Shown in pieces: positions 7,723 to 16,655 of a DNA stretch of 32,081 nt (positions are counted from its first letter, which is position 1; each line of letters starts with the position of its first letter). The stretch spans positions 1 through 32,081 of the forward strand of contig NZ_JAGFJM010000111.1 of the NCBI RefSeq assembly GCF_024102715.1, written 5' to 3'. A program made the translations under genes and the position numbers. The notes under the pieces were generated by a model. It made no database searches and was not told where the DNA came from. It was given only the letters and a program-made list of their open reading frames with translations. The stretch is from Nitrosomonas communis (GTDB lineage: Bacteria > Pseudomonadota > Gammaproteobacteria > Burkholderiales > Nitrosomonadaceae).

Positions 7723-10620
7723 ATGGATAGTTGGAAATACAGCGTCGATCATAACAGCGCCTGCAAGGTCATCGAAGAACAGACCTTGTGGGGGCAGACG
7801 GTTTGCCGTGTCTGGTTGCCGAACCAGGACGCGGTGGTGCGCGTGCCCCGCTCCGCCTTGCGGCCGCTGAGTGCCGATCTGCAGCCGGAGATCGAGGCCG
7901 GGCGCATTGCCTATGTGGCTGCCGCAGCCAAGGTGGCCGAGGTGCTCGAAGGCTCCACCAGCGCCACCGACGGCCATGTATTGCTGGCTCCCATGGAGTC
8001 CAACGTCATTCCACTGCCGCACCAGATCCACGCCTTGTCCCGGGCCATCTCCGGCGACCGCGTGCGCTACCTGCTGGTCGACGAGGTGGGCCTTGGCAAG
8101 ACCATCGAGGCCGGTCTGGTCATGCGCGAGCTCAAGCTGCGCGGACTGGTTCGGCGAATCCTGGTCGTCTCTCCGAAAGGCATTGCTACACAGTGGGTGG
8201 CGGAAATGCAGACTCACTTCAACGAACAGTTCCAGCTCGTGCTGGGCGACGACATCGGCACATTGCAGCGCCTGGCCCCCCAATTTGGAAAGAGCGCTGA
8301 CCACCGGAACTCAGCCTGGTCGATGTTCGATCAGGTGATCGTCTCTCTGGATTCGGTCAAGCCCATGGACAAGCGGCGCGGCTGGACCGCCGAGCGCGTC
8401 GCCGAATACAACCGCAGCCGGTTCGAGGACCTGATTACCGCCGGTTGGGACCTGGTAGTGGTGGACGAAGCGCACCGCCTGGGTGGCAGCACCGATCAGG
8501 TCGCCCGCTACAAACGCGGCAAGGGCCTGGCGGAGGCCGCGCCCTATGTGCTGCTCCTTTCGGCTACGCCCCACCAGGGGAAGACCGATGCCTTCCATCG
8601 CCTGATGAACCTGCTGGATGACGATGCCTTTCCGGATATGGACAGCGTCTCCCGCGAGCGGGTGGCCCCGTATGTCATCCGTACCGAAAAGCGCAAGGCC
8701 ATCGATGCCGACGGCAAGCCGCTCTTCAAACCCCGGCGCACGCAGATGGCACCAGTGGCCTGGGAGAACCGTCATCACCTGCAGCAGCTTCTTTACGAAG
8801 CGGTGACCGACTACGTGCGCGAGGGCTACAACCAGGCCCTGCGCGAGAAGAAGCGTCACATCGGTTTTTTGATGATCCTGATGCAGCGCCTGGTGGTCTC
8901 CAGCACCCAGGCGATCCGCACTACGCTGGAACGGAGACTCACCGCGCTCAAGGAAGGCGAACAGCAAGCCAGCCTGCGCTTGGCGGAGCTGGAAAATGGC
9001 GCAGATGGCTCGGAAAACTTCGACGAACTCTCCGACATGGACGGCCAGGAGCTGCTCGATGAGCTGCTGAAATCCCATGTCTCGGCTCTGCAGAGCGAAG
9101 GCAGCCATGTAGAGACCCTGCTGGATGCGGCGGTTCGTTGCGAACAGGCTGGCCCGGACGCCAAGGCCGAGGCGTTGATCGAGTGGATCTACGAGCTGCA
9201 GGCCGAGGAAAACGAGCCGGACCTGAAGGTGTTGATCTTCACCGAGTTCGTGCCCACCCAGCAGATGCTGAAGGAGTTTCTGGAAGCCCGGGGGATCTCG
9301 GTGGTTACCCTGAACGGCTCCATGGATATGGAAGAGCGCAAACAGGCCCAGGATGCCTTCCGCAAATCGCACCGCGTGCTGGTTTCCACCGACGCGGGTG
9401 GTGAGGGCCTGAACCTGCAGTTCGCCCATGTCATCATCAACTACGACATCCCCTGGAATCCAATGCGGCTGGAACAGCGAATCGGTCGCGTGGACCGTAT
9501 CGGCCAGCCCAAGACGGTGCGGGCAATCAACTTCGTGTTTGAAGATTCGGTCGAGTTCCGGGTCCGCGAAGTACTGGAGCAGAAGCTCTCGGTGATCTTC
9601 GACGAGTTCGGCATCGACAAGACCGGCGACGTGCTCGACTCGACCCAGGCCGGTGAGTTGTTCGAGGATGTGTTCGCCTCGGCCATCCTTAATCCTGACG
9701 GTATCGAAACCTCTGTCGATCACACGGTGGCTCGGCTTCGCGATGAGATTCAGCAGGTGCGCGAGTCCTCCGCCATCTATGGCATCTCGGAAGAACCGGA
9801 TGTGCAGGCGGCCGAGCGTCTGCGCTCCCATCCACTGCCCCACTGGGTGGAGCGGATGACGGTGGGCTACCTCAATTCTCACGGCGGCGCGGCCAGCCAT
9901 AGGCGCTCCTGGTGGGATTTGAATTGGCCGGACGGCCAGGAACATCGCAAAGCCGTGTTCAACGCACGGGAAGCGGATCGCCTGACCGACGCAATCCTGC
10001 TCAATCTTGAAAACAGCCGTGTCCGTGGGCTGGCCCTGAACCTGCCGCAGATCGCGGCTGGCCAACCATTGCCTTGCGTAAGCGTGAGCGGGCTGCCAGC
10101 CAGCATTTCCGGGGTCTGGGGGCTCTTTGAGATCCGCCTTCAGGCCGGGATGCATCAGAAGACACAACTCCTGCGCATCCCCATGGTGCGGCGAGGTTAT
10201 GTCAGCGTGTTCCTGAGTGAGGAAGGCAAACTGTTTCTGCCCACGGCTCGGCATATCTGGGATGCACTGCAGACTGCTGAAGCCCAGGTGCAGACCACCC
10301 TTGGCCAGGATGAATCAATCACCGCCCATGAACGCTTGCAGGAAGCGGCCGAACAAGCCGGACAGGAGCTGTTCGACGCCCTACAGCAGGCGCACCTCGC
10401 CTCTGTAGCTCGCGAGGTGGAACGCGGAATCGTCTCCTTTGCCTCGCGCCGCAAAGCCATCGAGCGGGTTGGATTGCCGGAGGTGCGGCAATTCAGACTA
10501 TCTCGTTGCGATGCAGACGAATCCGAATGGCGACATGAACTGCAATTAGCGCGGCAGATCGTGCCTGAAATCCGGCCGCTGCTGATGATGCGAATTGAAA
10601 GGAAATGTCATGGAGATTGA
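7723..10620 (+). CDS. brxHII: Snf2/DEAD-like helicase of type 3 BREX (BrxHII)
   Basis: 965 residues. A superfamily 2 helicase/translocase of the Snf2/RapA type, expected to act on DNA in the BREX complex. Motifs in order: LVDEVGLGKTIEAGL (motif I, about 117-131), VVVDEAHRLGG (motif II, about 245-255), LLLSATPHQGKTD (motif III, about 277-289), LIFTEFVPTQQ (motif IV), STDAGGEGLNLQF (motif V) and RIGRVDRIGQ (motif VI, about 586-595). A long helical C-terminal region follows. The gene is strongly GC-rich, like pglZ and unlike the PIN gene before it and the small gene after it. Its end overlaps the next gene by 11 bases. Family is certain; the BREX name comes from its position between pglXI and pglZ. 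Confidence 0.88.
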   Translation: MDSWKYSVDHNSACKVIEEQTLWGQTVCRVWLPNQDAVVRVPRSALRPLSADLQPEIEAGRIAYVAAAAKVAEVLEGSTSATDGHVLLAPMESNVIPLPHQIHALSRAISGDRVRYLLVDEVGLGKTIEAGLVMRELKLRGLVRRILVVSPKGIATQWVAEMQTHFNEQFQLVLGDDIGTLQRLAPQFGKSADHRNSAWSMFDQVIVSLDSVKPMDKRRGWTAERVAEYNRSRFEDLITAGWDLVVVDEAHRLGGSTDQVARYKRGKGLAEAAPYVLLLSATPHQGKTDAFHRLMNLLDDDAFPDMDSVSRERVAPYVIRTEKRKAIDADGKPLFKPRRTQMAPVAWENRHHLQQLLYEAVTDYVREGYNQALREKKRHIGFLMILMQRLVVSSTQAIRTTLERRLTALKEGEQQASLRLAELENGADGSENFDELSDMDGQELLDELLKSHVSALQSEGSHVETLLDAAVRCEQAGPDAKAEALIEWIYELQAEENEPDLKVLIFTEFVPTQQMLKEFLEARGISVVTLNGSMDMEERKQAQDAFRKSHRVLVSTDAGGEGLNLQFAHVIINYDIPWNPMRLEQRIGRVDRIGQPKTVRAINFVFEDSVEFRVREVLEQKLSVIFDEFGIDKTGDVLDSTQAGELFEDVFASAILNPDGIETSVDHTVARLRDEIQQVRESSAIYGISEEPDVQAAERLRSHPLPHWVERMTVGYLNSHGGAASHRRSWWDLNWPDGQEHRKAVFNAREADRLTDAILLNLENSRVRGLALNLPQIAAGQPLPCVSVSGLPASISGVWGLFEIRLQAGMHQKTQLLRIPMVRRGYVSVFLSEEGKLFLPTARHIWDALQTAEAQVQTTLGQDESITAHERLQEAAEQAGQELFDALQQAHLASVAREVERGIVSFASRRKAIERVGLPEVRQFRLSRCDADESEWRHELQLARQIVPEIRPLLMMRIERKCHGD

Positions 10621-10924
10621 AATTATTAACCGGGATTACTGGTTTAAGGTGGTGGAATTTTTGCAACAGAACTGGGCACTCATCGACAAGTGCGAAGTTG
10701 ATAAAGGTTGCAACGTTTTTTTTATCAATGACGCATCAGGTGTGTTTGACAAAATTCAATTCTCCTCATTTGCGGAAGCTCAAGAAGGTCTGCGTCGAAA
10801 TGGCTTTAAACGCTATTCAGAAGATACGGAATCACAGAAATTCATTGCTGCGCCAGAACCGCCTTTTCGTGAAACCACACACTCTAATGGCCCAATTTAC
10901 TCATCAGGAAGGCACTGGAAATAA
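10610..10924 (+). CDS. Unrecognised 104-aa protein between brxHII and pglZ
   Basis: ATG 10610 is preceded by GAAAGGAAA and overlaps the brxHII stop by 11 bases; the TAA overlaps the pglZ start (TAATG at 10922-10926). This coupling on both sides makes it a real gene. I do not recognise the family. The N-terminal 80 residues look like a small alpha/beta fold: strand MEIEII, helix YWFKVVEFLQQNWALID, strand GCNVFFIND, strand DKIQFSSF, then a helix with AEAQEGLRRNGFKRY. The last 25 residues are Pro/Ser/His-rich and probably disordered. There is no signal peptide or membrane segment. It is AT-rich between two GC-rich genes, so it was probably added later or is fast evolving. An accessory or inhibitor of the helicase or PglZ is possible but unsupported. 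Confidence 0.7.
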   Translation: MEIEIINRDYWFKVVEFLQQNWALIDKCEVDKGCNVFFINDASGVFDKIQFSSFAEAQEGLRRNGFKRYSEDTESQKFIAAPEPPFRETTHSNGPIYSSGRHWK

Positions 10925-12918
10925 TGAATTCCTGGCGAGATGCTATCTTGAATGATTTTGTTCCCAACGTCAGCAAGCTGACTCTGGTCGCCGATCCGGA
11001 CTGCTTGTTGACCGAAGAGAAACTGGCGCTTGAATTACGCGAGCGCGGATTCGACTTGATTGAGTTCAATGATCCGGTCGAATTCAGATACGCCTATGAG
11101 TCCAAATACCGCTCGATCTGGGATCGCGGCGAACATACCGACCTGGTGGTGATTCTCCGATTGCAGGATGCCGAGCTGGAATCCCTGCCATACGATCTGC
11201 TCCAAGCGGGCCGCAAGCTTTCATTCAATCTGGGGGATCTGTTCCCAACGCTCAGCTATCCAGTCATCGAGAAGCTCGACCGAAGCCTGCTGGACGCACT
11301 TTTTGATGCCCAGCGCAAGTCGCCGCCGGATCGCATGGGCGATAACGCTACCAAGGATTTCATCCTCCGCCATGTATTTGGCATCGCCGCTGAGTTAATT
11401 GCCAGCGAGGTGGAACTGCTTCGCGCCTTGCTTCGTATGCACTATGGGAAGCTTCAGATCCCGCTGATGCTGGCAGAGCGGCTTATCCAGATTCTTAATG
11501 GGCATGATGGATTCAAGGCCTGGCCACTCTCTCAAATCGTTCCGAACGATGAGGCCTTCTTCGCCTTTTTGCAGGAAAGCTACCCGCTCTTTCTTTCCAG
11601 GGTCGGCAGCGCCAATCAGGTACGGGAAAATTCGCCGGAATACGGCCTCAAGTATCCCGGCCCTGACCGCCTGCCGTTTGACCATCAGGACATCAAGGTC
11701 TACATCGACAACCTGTTCCTAGAGGGGAAACTCACCCCTGTCGAGGCCAAAGGCATTGAAGTGGATGCCGGGTCCTGGGTTCGAAGCGGTATCGCCACCT
11801 CCGGCGTGGACGATGACGAGCTGCGGGTCTCTCGTTTGTTTGGCCTTGTCGAGAAGGAGCTGCCCACTGCGGAAGCGCGTTACTCGGACTGGATCGCCTT
11901 TGCATTGAAATGGGCCGAACTCTCTTCATTGGTTCATTGCGGCAACAGCTCCGAACATCAGACCCGTCTCAGAGAAATCGGCGACGCACTGAACACGACC
12001 TTTGCCGGTTGGCTGGCTGATCACTACTCCAGTCTGATCAACCTGCCGCCGACCAATCCGGCCATGCTCCACCATGTGCCGCGCCGCCTGGCTCGTGATA
12101 TCGAGGACTCCAGTAGCAGCCGTGTCGCGCTGCTCGTGGTTGACGGTCTGGCCCTCGATCAGTGGGTGACCATGCGCCAGCTTCTGCAAAAGCAGGACGC
12201 CAATCTGGTCGTGCGCGAATCCGCGACCTTCGCCTGGATTCCGACACTGACCTCGGTATCGCGGCAGTCGATCTTCTCGGGCAAGCCGCCGCTCTATTTC
12301 CCATCATCCATCAACTCGACTAACAGCGAAGAGAAGCTCTGGAAGCAGTTCTGGGAAGGCCATGGTCTGTCCCGGCTGGATGTCGCCTACCAGCGCGGCC
12401 TTGGCGACGGTGATGCTGCGGGCATCCTCGACTCCGCAATCCACCCCGGGAAGACCAAGGTGGTGGGGCTGGTCGTGGACAAGGTCGACAAGATCATGCA
12501 CGGCATGCAGCTCGGCTCGGCCGGGATGCACAACCAGATCAAGCAGTGGTGCCAGGGTGGGTTTCTGGCTGCGCTGCTCGACCAACTGCTTGAATACGGC
12601 TATGAAGTCTGGCTGACAGCGGATCACGGCAACATCCAATGTAACGGCAAAGGCCGCCCATCTGAAGGGGTGATTGCCGAAACTCGTGGCGAGCGGGTTC
12701 GTGTCTATCCCACGCCGGAACTCCGCGCTCAGGTGGCTGGGGCCTTCCCGTTTGCCCACGAGTGGCAGCCGGTTGGATTGCCAGCAGATTATTTCCCCTT
12801 AGTGGCCGGTGGCAGCGACGCATTCGTGAACCTTGGAGAGGCCATCGTAGGTCACGGCGGTGTAGCCATCGAAGAAGTCATCGTGCCCCTTGTGAAGTTT
12901 GAAAGGAAGATACGATGA
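10924..12918 (+). CDS. pglZ: PglZ-domain BREX protein
   Basis: 664 residues. PglZ is the signature protein of BREX systems and has an alkaline-phosphatase-like metal-binding fold. The recognisable part is the C-terminal half: VALLVVDGLALDQW (about 400-413, first metal aspartate), SVSRQSIFSGKPPLYFP (nucleophile-type Ser/Thr region), then LTADHGNIQCNGKG (about 562-575, Asp-His metal site) and GHGGVAIEEVIVPLVKF near the end. The N-terminal 380 residues are a helical domain of unclear role. Start ATG overlaps the preceding stop (TAATG); stop TGA overlaps the next start (ATGATG at 12915-12920). GC-rich composition matches brxHII. The exact biochemical job of PglZ in defence is not settled in the literature I know. 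Confidence 0.9.
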   Translation: MNSWRDAILNDFVPNVSKLTLVADPDCLLTEEKLALELRERGFDLIEFNDPVEFRYAYESKYRSIWDRGEHTDLVVILRLQDAELESLPYDLLQAGRKLSFNLGDLFPTLSYPVIEKLDRSLLDALFDAQRKSPPDRMGDNATKDFILRHVFGIAAELIASEVELLRALLRMHYGKLQIPLMLAERLIQILNGHDGFKAWPLSQIVPNDEAFFAFLQESYPLFLSRVGSANQVRENSPEYGLKYPGPDRLPFDHQDIKVYIDNLFLEGKLTPVEAKGIEVDAGSWVRSGIATSGVDDDELRVSRLFGLVEKELPTAEARYSDWIAFALKWAELSSLVHCGNSSEHQTRLREIGDALNTTFAGWLADHYSSLINLPPTNPAMLHHVPRRLARDIEDSSSSRVALLVVDGLALDQWVTMRQLLQKQDANLVVRESATFAWIPTLTSVSRQSIFSGKPPLYFPSSINSTNSEEKLWKQFWEGHGLSRLDVAYQRGLGDGDAAGILDSAIHPGKTKVVGLVVDKVDKIMHGMQLGSAGMHNQIKQWCQGGFLAALLDQLLEYGYEVWLTADHGNIQCNGKGRPSEGVIAETRGERVRVYPTPELRAQVAGAFPFAHEWQPVGLPADYFPLVAGGSDAFVNLGEAIVGHGGVAIEEVIVPLVKFERKIR

Positions 12919-13679
12919 TGGACAAAAGACATAAAAAACTGGGCATCAAACAAACGATCCAAAAACATTGGATGGATCGGACTGTTCAGATGATGCTGGC
13001 TGGGATGTCCGAGAGAGAAATACGAGCAGAGCTGGATGAATTTCTGAAAACGCAAAAGCAAAGCGGTGGTATAAGTCAGAGAGGAGAGAAAACTTATGGG
13101 ATGGCAATCGGCATTCTGGCTTCCTGGTTTGCTCCAGATTCAGACCTGGTTCCATTTCGTAATGATGTGCTGACACTTGCTAGAAGTTTGCCAACTGAAC
13201 AGTGGCTTCCACTTCACTGGATAATAATATCTGCTTCCTATCCCTTTTGGTTTAATGTTGCTAGGCAAGTGGGAAGGCTATTTAATCTCCAAAATCAGAT
13301 AACCCAGGCCCAAGTGTTTGGACGCATTAAGGAGCAATATGGTGACAGGGAGACTGTTGCAAGAAACGCACGTTATACCGTGCGTTCTTTTGTAGCTTGG
13401 GGAATACTCAAGAACTCTCAGAGCAAAGGTTGTTATGAGAAATTTGTGCCAATTAGCATTACTGATTCTGATGTAACTATTCTGATGTTTGAGTCCGCAC
13501 TTTATGCTGTACCTGAAGCAAAGGGAGCGCTAAACCTGCTGCTGAATAACCCGGCATTCTTTCCATTCCAGATCCCAATCATAAGTGGTGATTATGTTTC
13601 TCAATGCAGTGATCGACTGGAAGTAGTGCGGTATGGACTGGATGACATATTGTTAGTTTTAAAGAAGAAAGGTAACTAA
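12915..13679 (+). CDS. brxA: BrxA-like protein (DUF1819 type), last gene of the BREX operon
   Basis: 254 residues, ATG 12915 overlapping the pglZ stop, with GAAAGGAAGA just upstream; ATG 12918 is one codon later and equally possible. Position after pglZ is where type 3 BREX carries brxA. The sequence supports this: an all-helical protein with WFNVARQVGRLFNLQNQIT, then a DRETVARNARYTVRSFVAWGIL segment (about 149-170) like the winged-helix core of BrxA, a small DNA-binding-like helical protein also called DUF1819. I cannot confirm homology without a profile search. Unlike brxHII and pglZ, the gene is AT-rich, so BrxA has a different history from the core or has been replaced. Its TAA stop is the first base of a long inverted repeat. 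Confidence 0.6.
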   Translation: MMDKRHKKLGIKQTIQKHWMDRTVQMMLAGMSEREIRAELDEFLKTQKQSGGISQRGEKTYGMAIGILASWFAPDSDLVPFRNDVLTLARSLPTEQWLPLHWIIISASYPFWFNVARQVGRLFNLQNQITQAQVFGRIKEQYGDRETVARNARYTVRSFVAWGILKNSQSKGCYEKFVPISITDSDVTILMFESALYAVPEAKGALNLLLNNPAFFPFQIPIISGDYVSQCSDRLEVVRYGLDDILLVLKKKGN

Positions 13680-13781
13680 TTCCATTTCTAAATCAAAACT
13701 GACATTGTCGGCTTCACCTTGCCGTATTATTTATACTGTCTGCGGCTCGCCTTCGCGTCATTTTTGATTTGGAAATGGAAT
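13679..13781 (+). repeat. Long inverted repeat / structured element closing the BREX operon
   Basis: The left arm at 13679-13698 (ATTCCATTTCTAAATCAAAA) pairs with 13762-13781 across the full 20 positions; the single non-Watson-Crick position (13689/13771) becomes a G-U pair in plus-strand RNA. After one mismatch the stem continues for four pairs (13700-13703 with 13757-13760). Inside are a CGGC/GCCG hairpin (13709-13724) and a possible GCG/CGC hairpin. The left arm starts at the last base of the brxA stop codon. It lacks a simple U-tract, so it may be a 3' stabiliser or transcript end for the operon, or a small palindromic mobile element. Confidence 0.8.
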
Positions 13782-13880
13782 AAGAAATGCTCGCTGCTTT
13801 GTGACCATATCATTGGATTGCTTGTTTCGTGGGATTTGGATGTCAATAAAAAGTATTTTTCAATAATCGAATCATTCCGA

Positions 13881-15518
13881 CTATGTTAGCTTGATAATAC
13901 GGTGCGCTTTGCCAAGCATGTCTGGCTGGGATGAGATAATCAGGGTAGTGCGGTTTTGTATTAGAGTATCCAATGCATCGTCTACTAAAGAGCAATGAGT
14001 ATCGAACACGGCTGTTGTTTCATCAATAATGACAATCGCCGGATTTTTAAGTAATGCCCGGGCGATGATGATGCATTGACGCTGATTTTCCGAGAGCTCA
14101 ACATCTTTTAAGCCGATTCTGGTTTGCAATCCATGCGGCATTTCACGCGCAAATTCCGTTACATGGCATGTGCGCGCAGCCTTCATAATGCTGGCTTCTG
14201 TCGCGCAGCGCGTTGTGCCATACGCGATATTGGCTGCGATGGTATCGTTTAGGAGTCTGATGTCTGGCGTTAACCAGGCCATGTTTGCTCGCAAGTCAGT
14301 CAGTTTTATCGTGGCGATATCAATGTCATCTAATAATATCCTGCCATTTGTCGGACGAATGAACCGTGCAATGAGGTCGATCAATGTCTTCTCCCGATCA
14401 TCGCTGGAACTTGCCAGTGCGACGATTTCACCTGACTGTATCGTCAAGGTAAGGTTGAAGAGGGGGGGGCGGCTTGAGGAGTAATTGCAAATACTGACTT
14501 CTTCGAACCGTATGTGACCGCGCGTGCGTGCTAGCCTTGCTTGGCCTCCATCAGGTTCGTCTTGCTGCGCGAGGAGTAAGTCGATATGGTGGATAACCTG
14601 AAACTGGTTTTGTAAAGATAACTGCATGTTCAGTAATCGTCTTGCAGGAAGAACAAGCATCAGTGCCGCTGTGATCAAAGCGCCTGTATCTCCGGCCGTC
14701 ATCATGTGAAGATTGAGCTGTTGCTTAAACAGGAAGAAGAATGCCGCTAGAATGGCAGTAATAAGAATGAGCGCAATGGTCTGACTGAACATTTTAATGG
14801 CTGCTTGCTTGAGGATAAATCTTCTTTGCTGTTCGATTGAATGGTAAAAATGTTGACCTTCTTGTGATTGACCGCCATCGAGTTTGATCGATTTGATATG
14901 CTGAGTCGATGTGAGCGATGGCAGAGGAGGGTCGAATGAGGGGGGAAGTATTTTCTGATTTGAGTCGTTTATTTGAGAAACAAACTGCATGATTGAACCA
15001 ATAATCAGCATGATCAGGAGCCCCATGAGTGAGAATTCCAGATTTATGAAGAGCATTACCATCAGCAGACCTGTTATTGTGAATATCTCTTTTAGCAGAA
15101 TATTCAATATCTGAGCGATGCCAGCGGTAGCTTGGTCAATATGAGTGCAAAAATAAGCATTGAACTTATCTGCATCCGGTTTCTCTGCATAAGAAATGGG
15201 TAACGCCAAGAGTTTTTCAAACAGCGTTTTTCTAAAATCTATTCCAATTTTTCCACTTATCCAACTACTAGAATAACTACTGGAAAAACATGCGATGCCA
15301 CGTGTAACTAATAAACCGAGTATAGTTAGTAGAACAAATTCTAATTGTTCTAACTCGTTTTCACTGGTTTGAGCATTGTCGAGTAGTTGTTTGATGAGTA
15401 ATGGTAATAGGGATGTGGTCAGTGCAATAGCGATCAGACTACCGATGGCAAGTGCGAACATTGTCCAGTAAGGAGCAATCCATACCATGAGGCGGCGGCA
15501 CAATTGTATTTCTGTCAT
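13881..15518 (-). CDS. ABC exporter-like protein with degenerate nucleotide-binding domain
   Basis: 545 residues, MsbA-like layout: about six membrane segments in the first 300 residues, then an ABC domain. The ABC motifs are mostly destroyed. Walker A (normally GxSGxGKST) reads SSSDDREKT near 14390-14430, losing the glycines and shifting the Lys; the Q-loop Gln is replaced (LTPDIRLLNDT); the signature LSGGQRQ reads LSENQRQ; the H-loop His is replaced by Ser (ISSQPDM). Only Walker B with its acidic pair (IVIIDETTAV) is intact, and the protein stops soon after the H-loop region, about 30 residues short of MsbA. The reading frame is clean, so this looks like a maintained pseudo-ATPase transporter rather than a fresh pseudogene. 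Substrate unknown; rfbA/rfbC nearby hint at envelope glycan export, weakly. Confidence 0.75.
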   Translation of the reverse strand: MTEIQLCRRLMVWIAPYWTMFALAIGSLIAIALTTSLLPLLIKQLLDNAQTSENELEQLEFVLLTILGLLVTRGIACFSSSYSSSWISGKIGIDFRKTLFEKLLALPISYAEKPDADKFNAYFCTHIDQATAGIAQILNILLKEIFTITGLLMVMLFINLEFSLMGLLIMLIIGSIMQFVSQINDSNQKILPPSFDPPLPSLTSTQHIKSIKLDGGQSQEGQHFYHSIEQQRRFILKQAAIKMFSQTIALILITAILAAFFFLFKQQLNLHMMTAGDTGALITAALMLVLPARRLLNMQLSLQNQFQVIHHIDLLLAQQDEPDGGQARLARTRGHIRFEEVSICNYSSSRPPLFNLTLTIQSGEIVALASSSDDREKTLIDLIARFIRPTNGRILLDDIDIATIKLTDLRANMAWLTPDIRLLNDTIAANIAYGTTRCATEASIMKAARTCHVTEFAREMPHGLQTRIGLKDVELSENQRQCIIIARALLKNPAIVIIDETTAVFDTHCSLVDDALDTLIQNRTTLIISSQPDMLGKAHRIIKLT

Positions 15519-15704
15519 GGTCAGCTTATTTGAATATCAATGTACAATTGATGCGCCTTGCGCGAATTAAAGTGAAGGAAAGGTTATACACATTCTTTGG
15601 TAAGAAAATTATCATGGTCAAGTTTTATGCAATCCGTTTTAGCGAATCTTTTATTCAGTGGATAGAAGCATTCAAATTCAATGTAAAAAGTTAGAAAGAT
15701 AAAA

Positions 15705-16643
15705 ATGACTTCAATGTATTCAGCTAATCAGGCACAAACTGCGGTTTGCCGAAGAAAAGGTATCATTTTAGCGGGTGGTTCTGGTACCCGGCTACATCCT
15801 GTTACCCAGGTGGTTTCCAAGCAGTTGTTACCGGTGTTCGATAAGCCGATGGTTTATTATCCGCTGAGCACACTGATGTTGGCAGGTATTCGCGATATTC
15901 TCATTATTTCCACACCGCAAGATACGCCGCTTTTCAGAAATCTACTGGGAAGTGGTGAACAATGGGGGCTGAATTTATCTTATGCTATTCAGCCGTCGCC
16001 AGATGGCTTGGCCCAGGCTTTTATCATCGGCGAATCATTTATTGCAAATGACAATTCTGCGCTTATTTTAGGAGATAATATTTTTTATGGGCATGATTTT
16101 CATCATTTGCTTGACAATGCCATGCTACGTCATGAGGGTGCGAGTGTTTTTGCTTATCATGTCAATGATCCTGAACGTTATGGCGTGGTTGAGTTTGATC
16201 AAAAAGGTCTGGCTATCGGTCTGGAAGAAAAACCCAGGCAGCCTAAATCAAATTATGCCGTGACCGGCTTGTATTTTTATGATCAGCAGGTGGTTGATTT
16301 TGCAAGGAGTCTTAAAACTTCGGCACGTAATGAACTGGAAATCACTGATCTCAACCGGCTTTATTTGCTGCAAAATAGTCTCAAGGTTGAAATTATGGGC
16401 CGTGGTTATGCATGGCTTGATACCGGTACTTACGAATCATTGCTGGATGCCAGTCAGTTTGTGGCAACGATGGAGCATCGACAAGGACTCAAAATAGCCT
16501 GTCCAGAAGAAATTGCTTATCGAAAAGGTTGGATTGATGCTGCTCAATTGGAGAAATTGGCTCATTTGCTGAATAAAAATGGTTATGGCCAGTATTTAAT
16601 ACAGATACTAGAGCATGCCTACATTGATGGTCGTTCAGAATAG
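15705..16643 (+). CDS. rfbA: Glucose-1-phosphate thymidylyltransferase
   Basis: 312 residues. Makes dTDP-glucose from dTTP and glucose 1-phosphate, the first step toward dTDP-L-rhamnose for surface polysaccharide. Residues 19-31 hold the nucleotide-binding motif [14 protein letters not shown], followed by [20 protein letters not shown], both diagnostic of RmlA. Further family marks are [40 protein letters not shown] and [11 protein letters not shown]. The N-terminus is about 15 residues longer than most RmlA proteins; an in-frame ATG three codons later is an alternative start. It is followed by rfbC after 12 bases. rfbB and rfbD are not in the window, so the rest of the pathway must be encoded elsewhere. 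The 186-base gap upstream shows no convincing promoter. Confidence 0.95.
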   Translation: MTSMYSANQAQTAVCRRKGIILAGGSGTRLHPVTQVVSKQLLPVFDKPMVYYPLSTLMLAGIRDILIISTPQDTPLFRNLLGSGEQWGLNLSYAIQPSPDGLAQAFIIGESFIANDNSALILGDNIFYGHDFHHLLDNAMLRHEGASVFAYHVNDPERYGVVEFDQKGLAIGLEEKPRQPKSNYAVTGLYFYDQQVVDFARSLKTSARNELEITDLNRLYLLQNSLKVEIMGRGYAWLDTGTYESLLDASQFVATMEHRQGLKIACPEEIAYRKGWIDAAQLEKLAHLLNKNGYGQYLIQILEHAYIDGRSE

Positions 16644-16655
16644 GGAGGTGTTTGC

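Noticed and set aside
8311-10254. A 647-codon open frame antisense to brxHII
   Set aside because: It mirrors the helicase gene, has low-complexity-like content with no motif, and long antisense frames are expected in GC-rich coding DNA. The helicase motifs on the plus strand are unambiguous.
13881-15518. Calling the ABC exporter gene a pseudogene
   Set aside because: No frameshift or internal stop; motif loss alone is consistent with a retained non-ATPase function.
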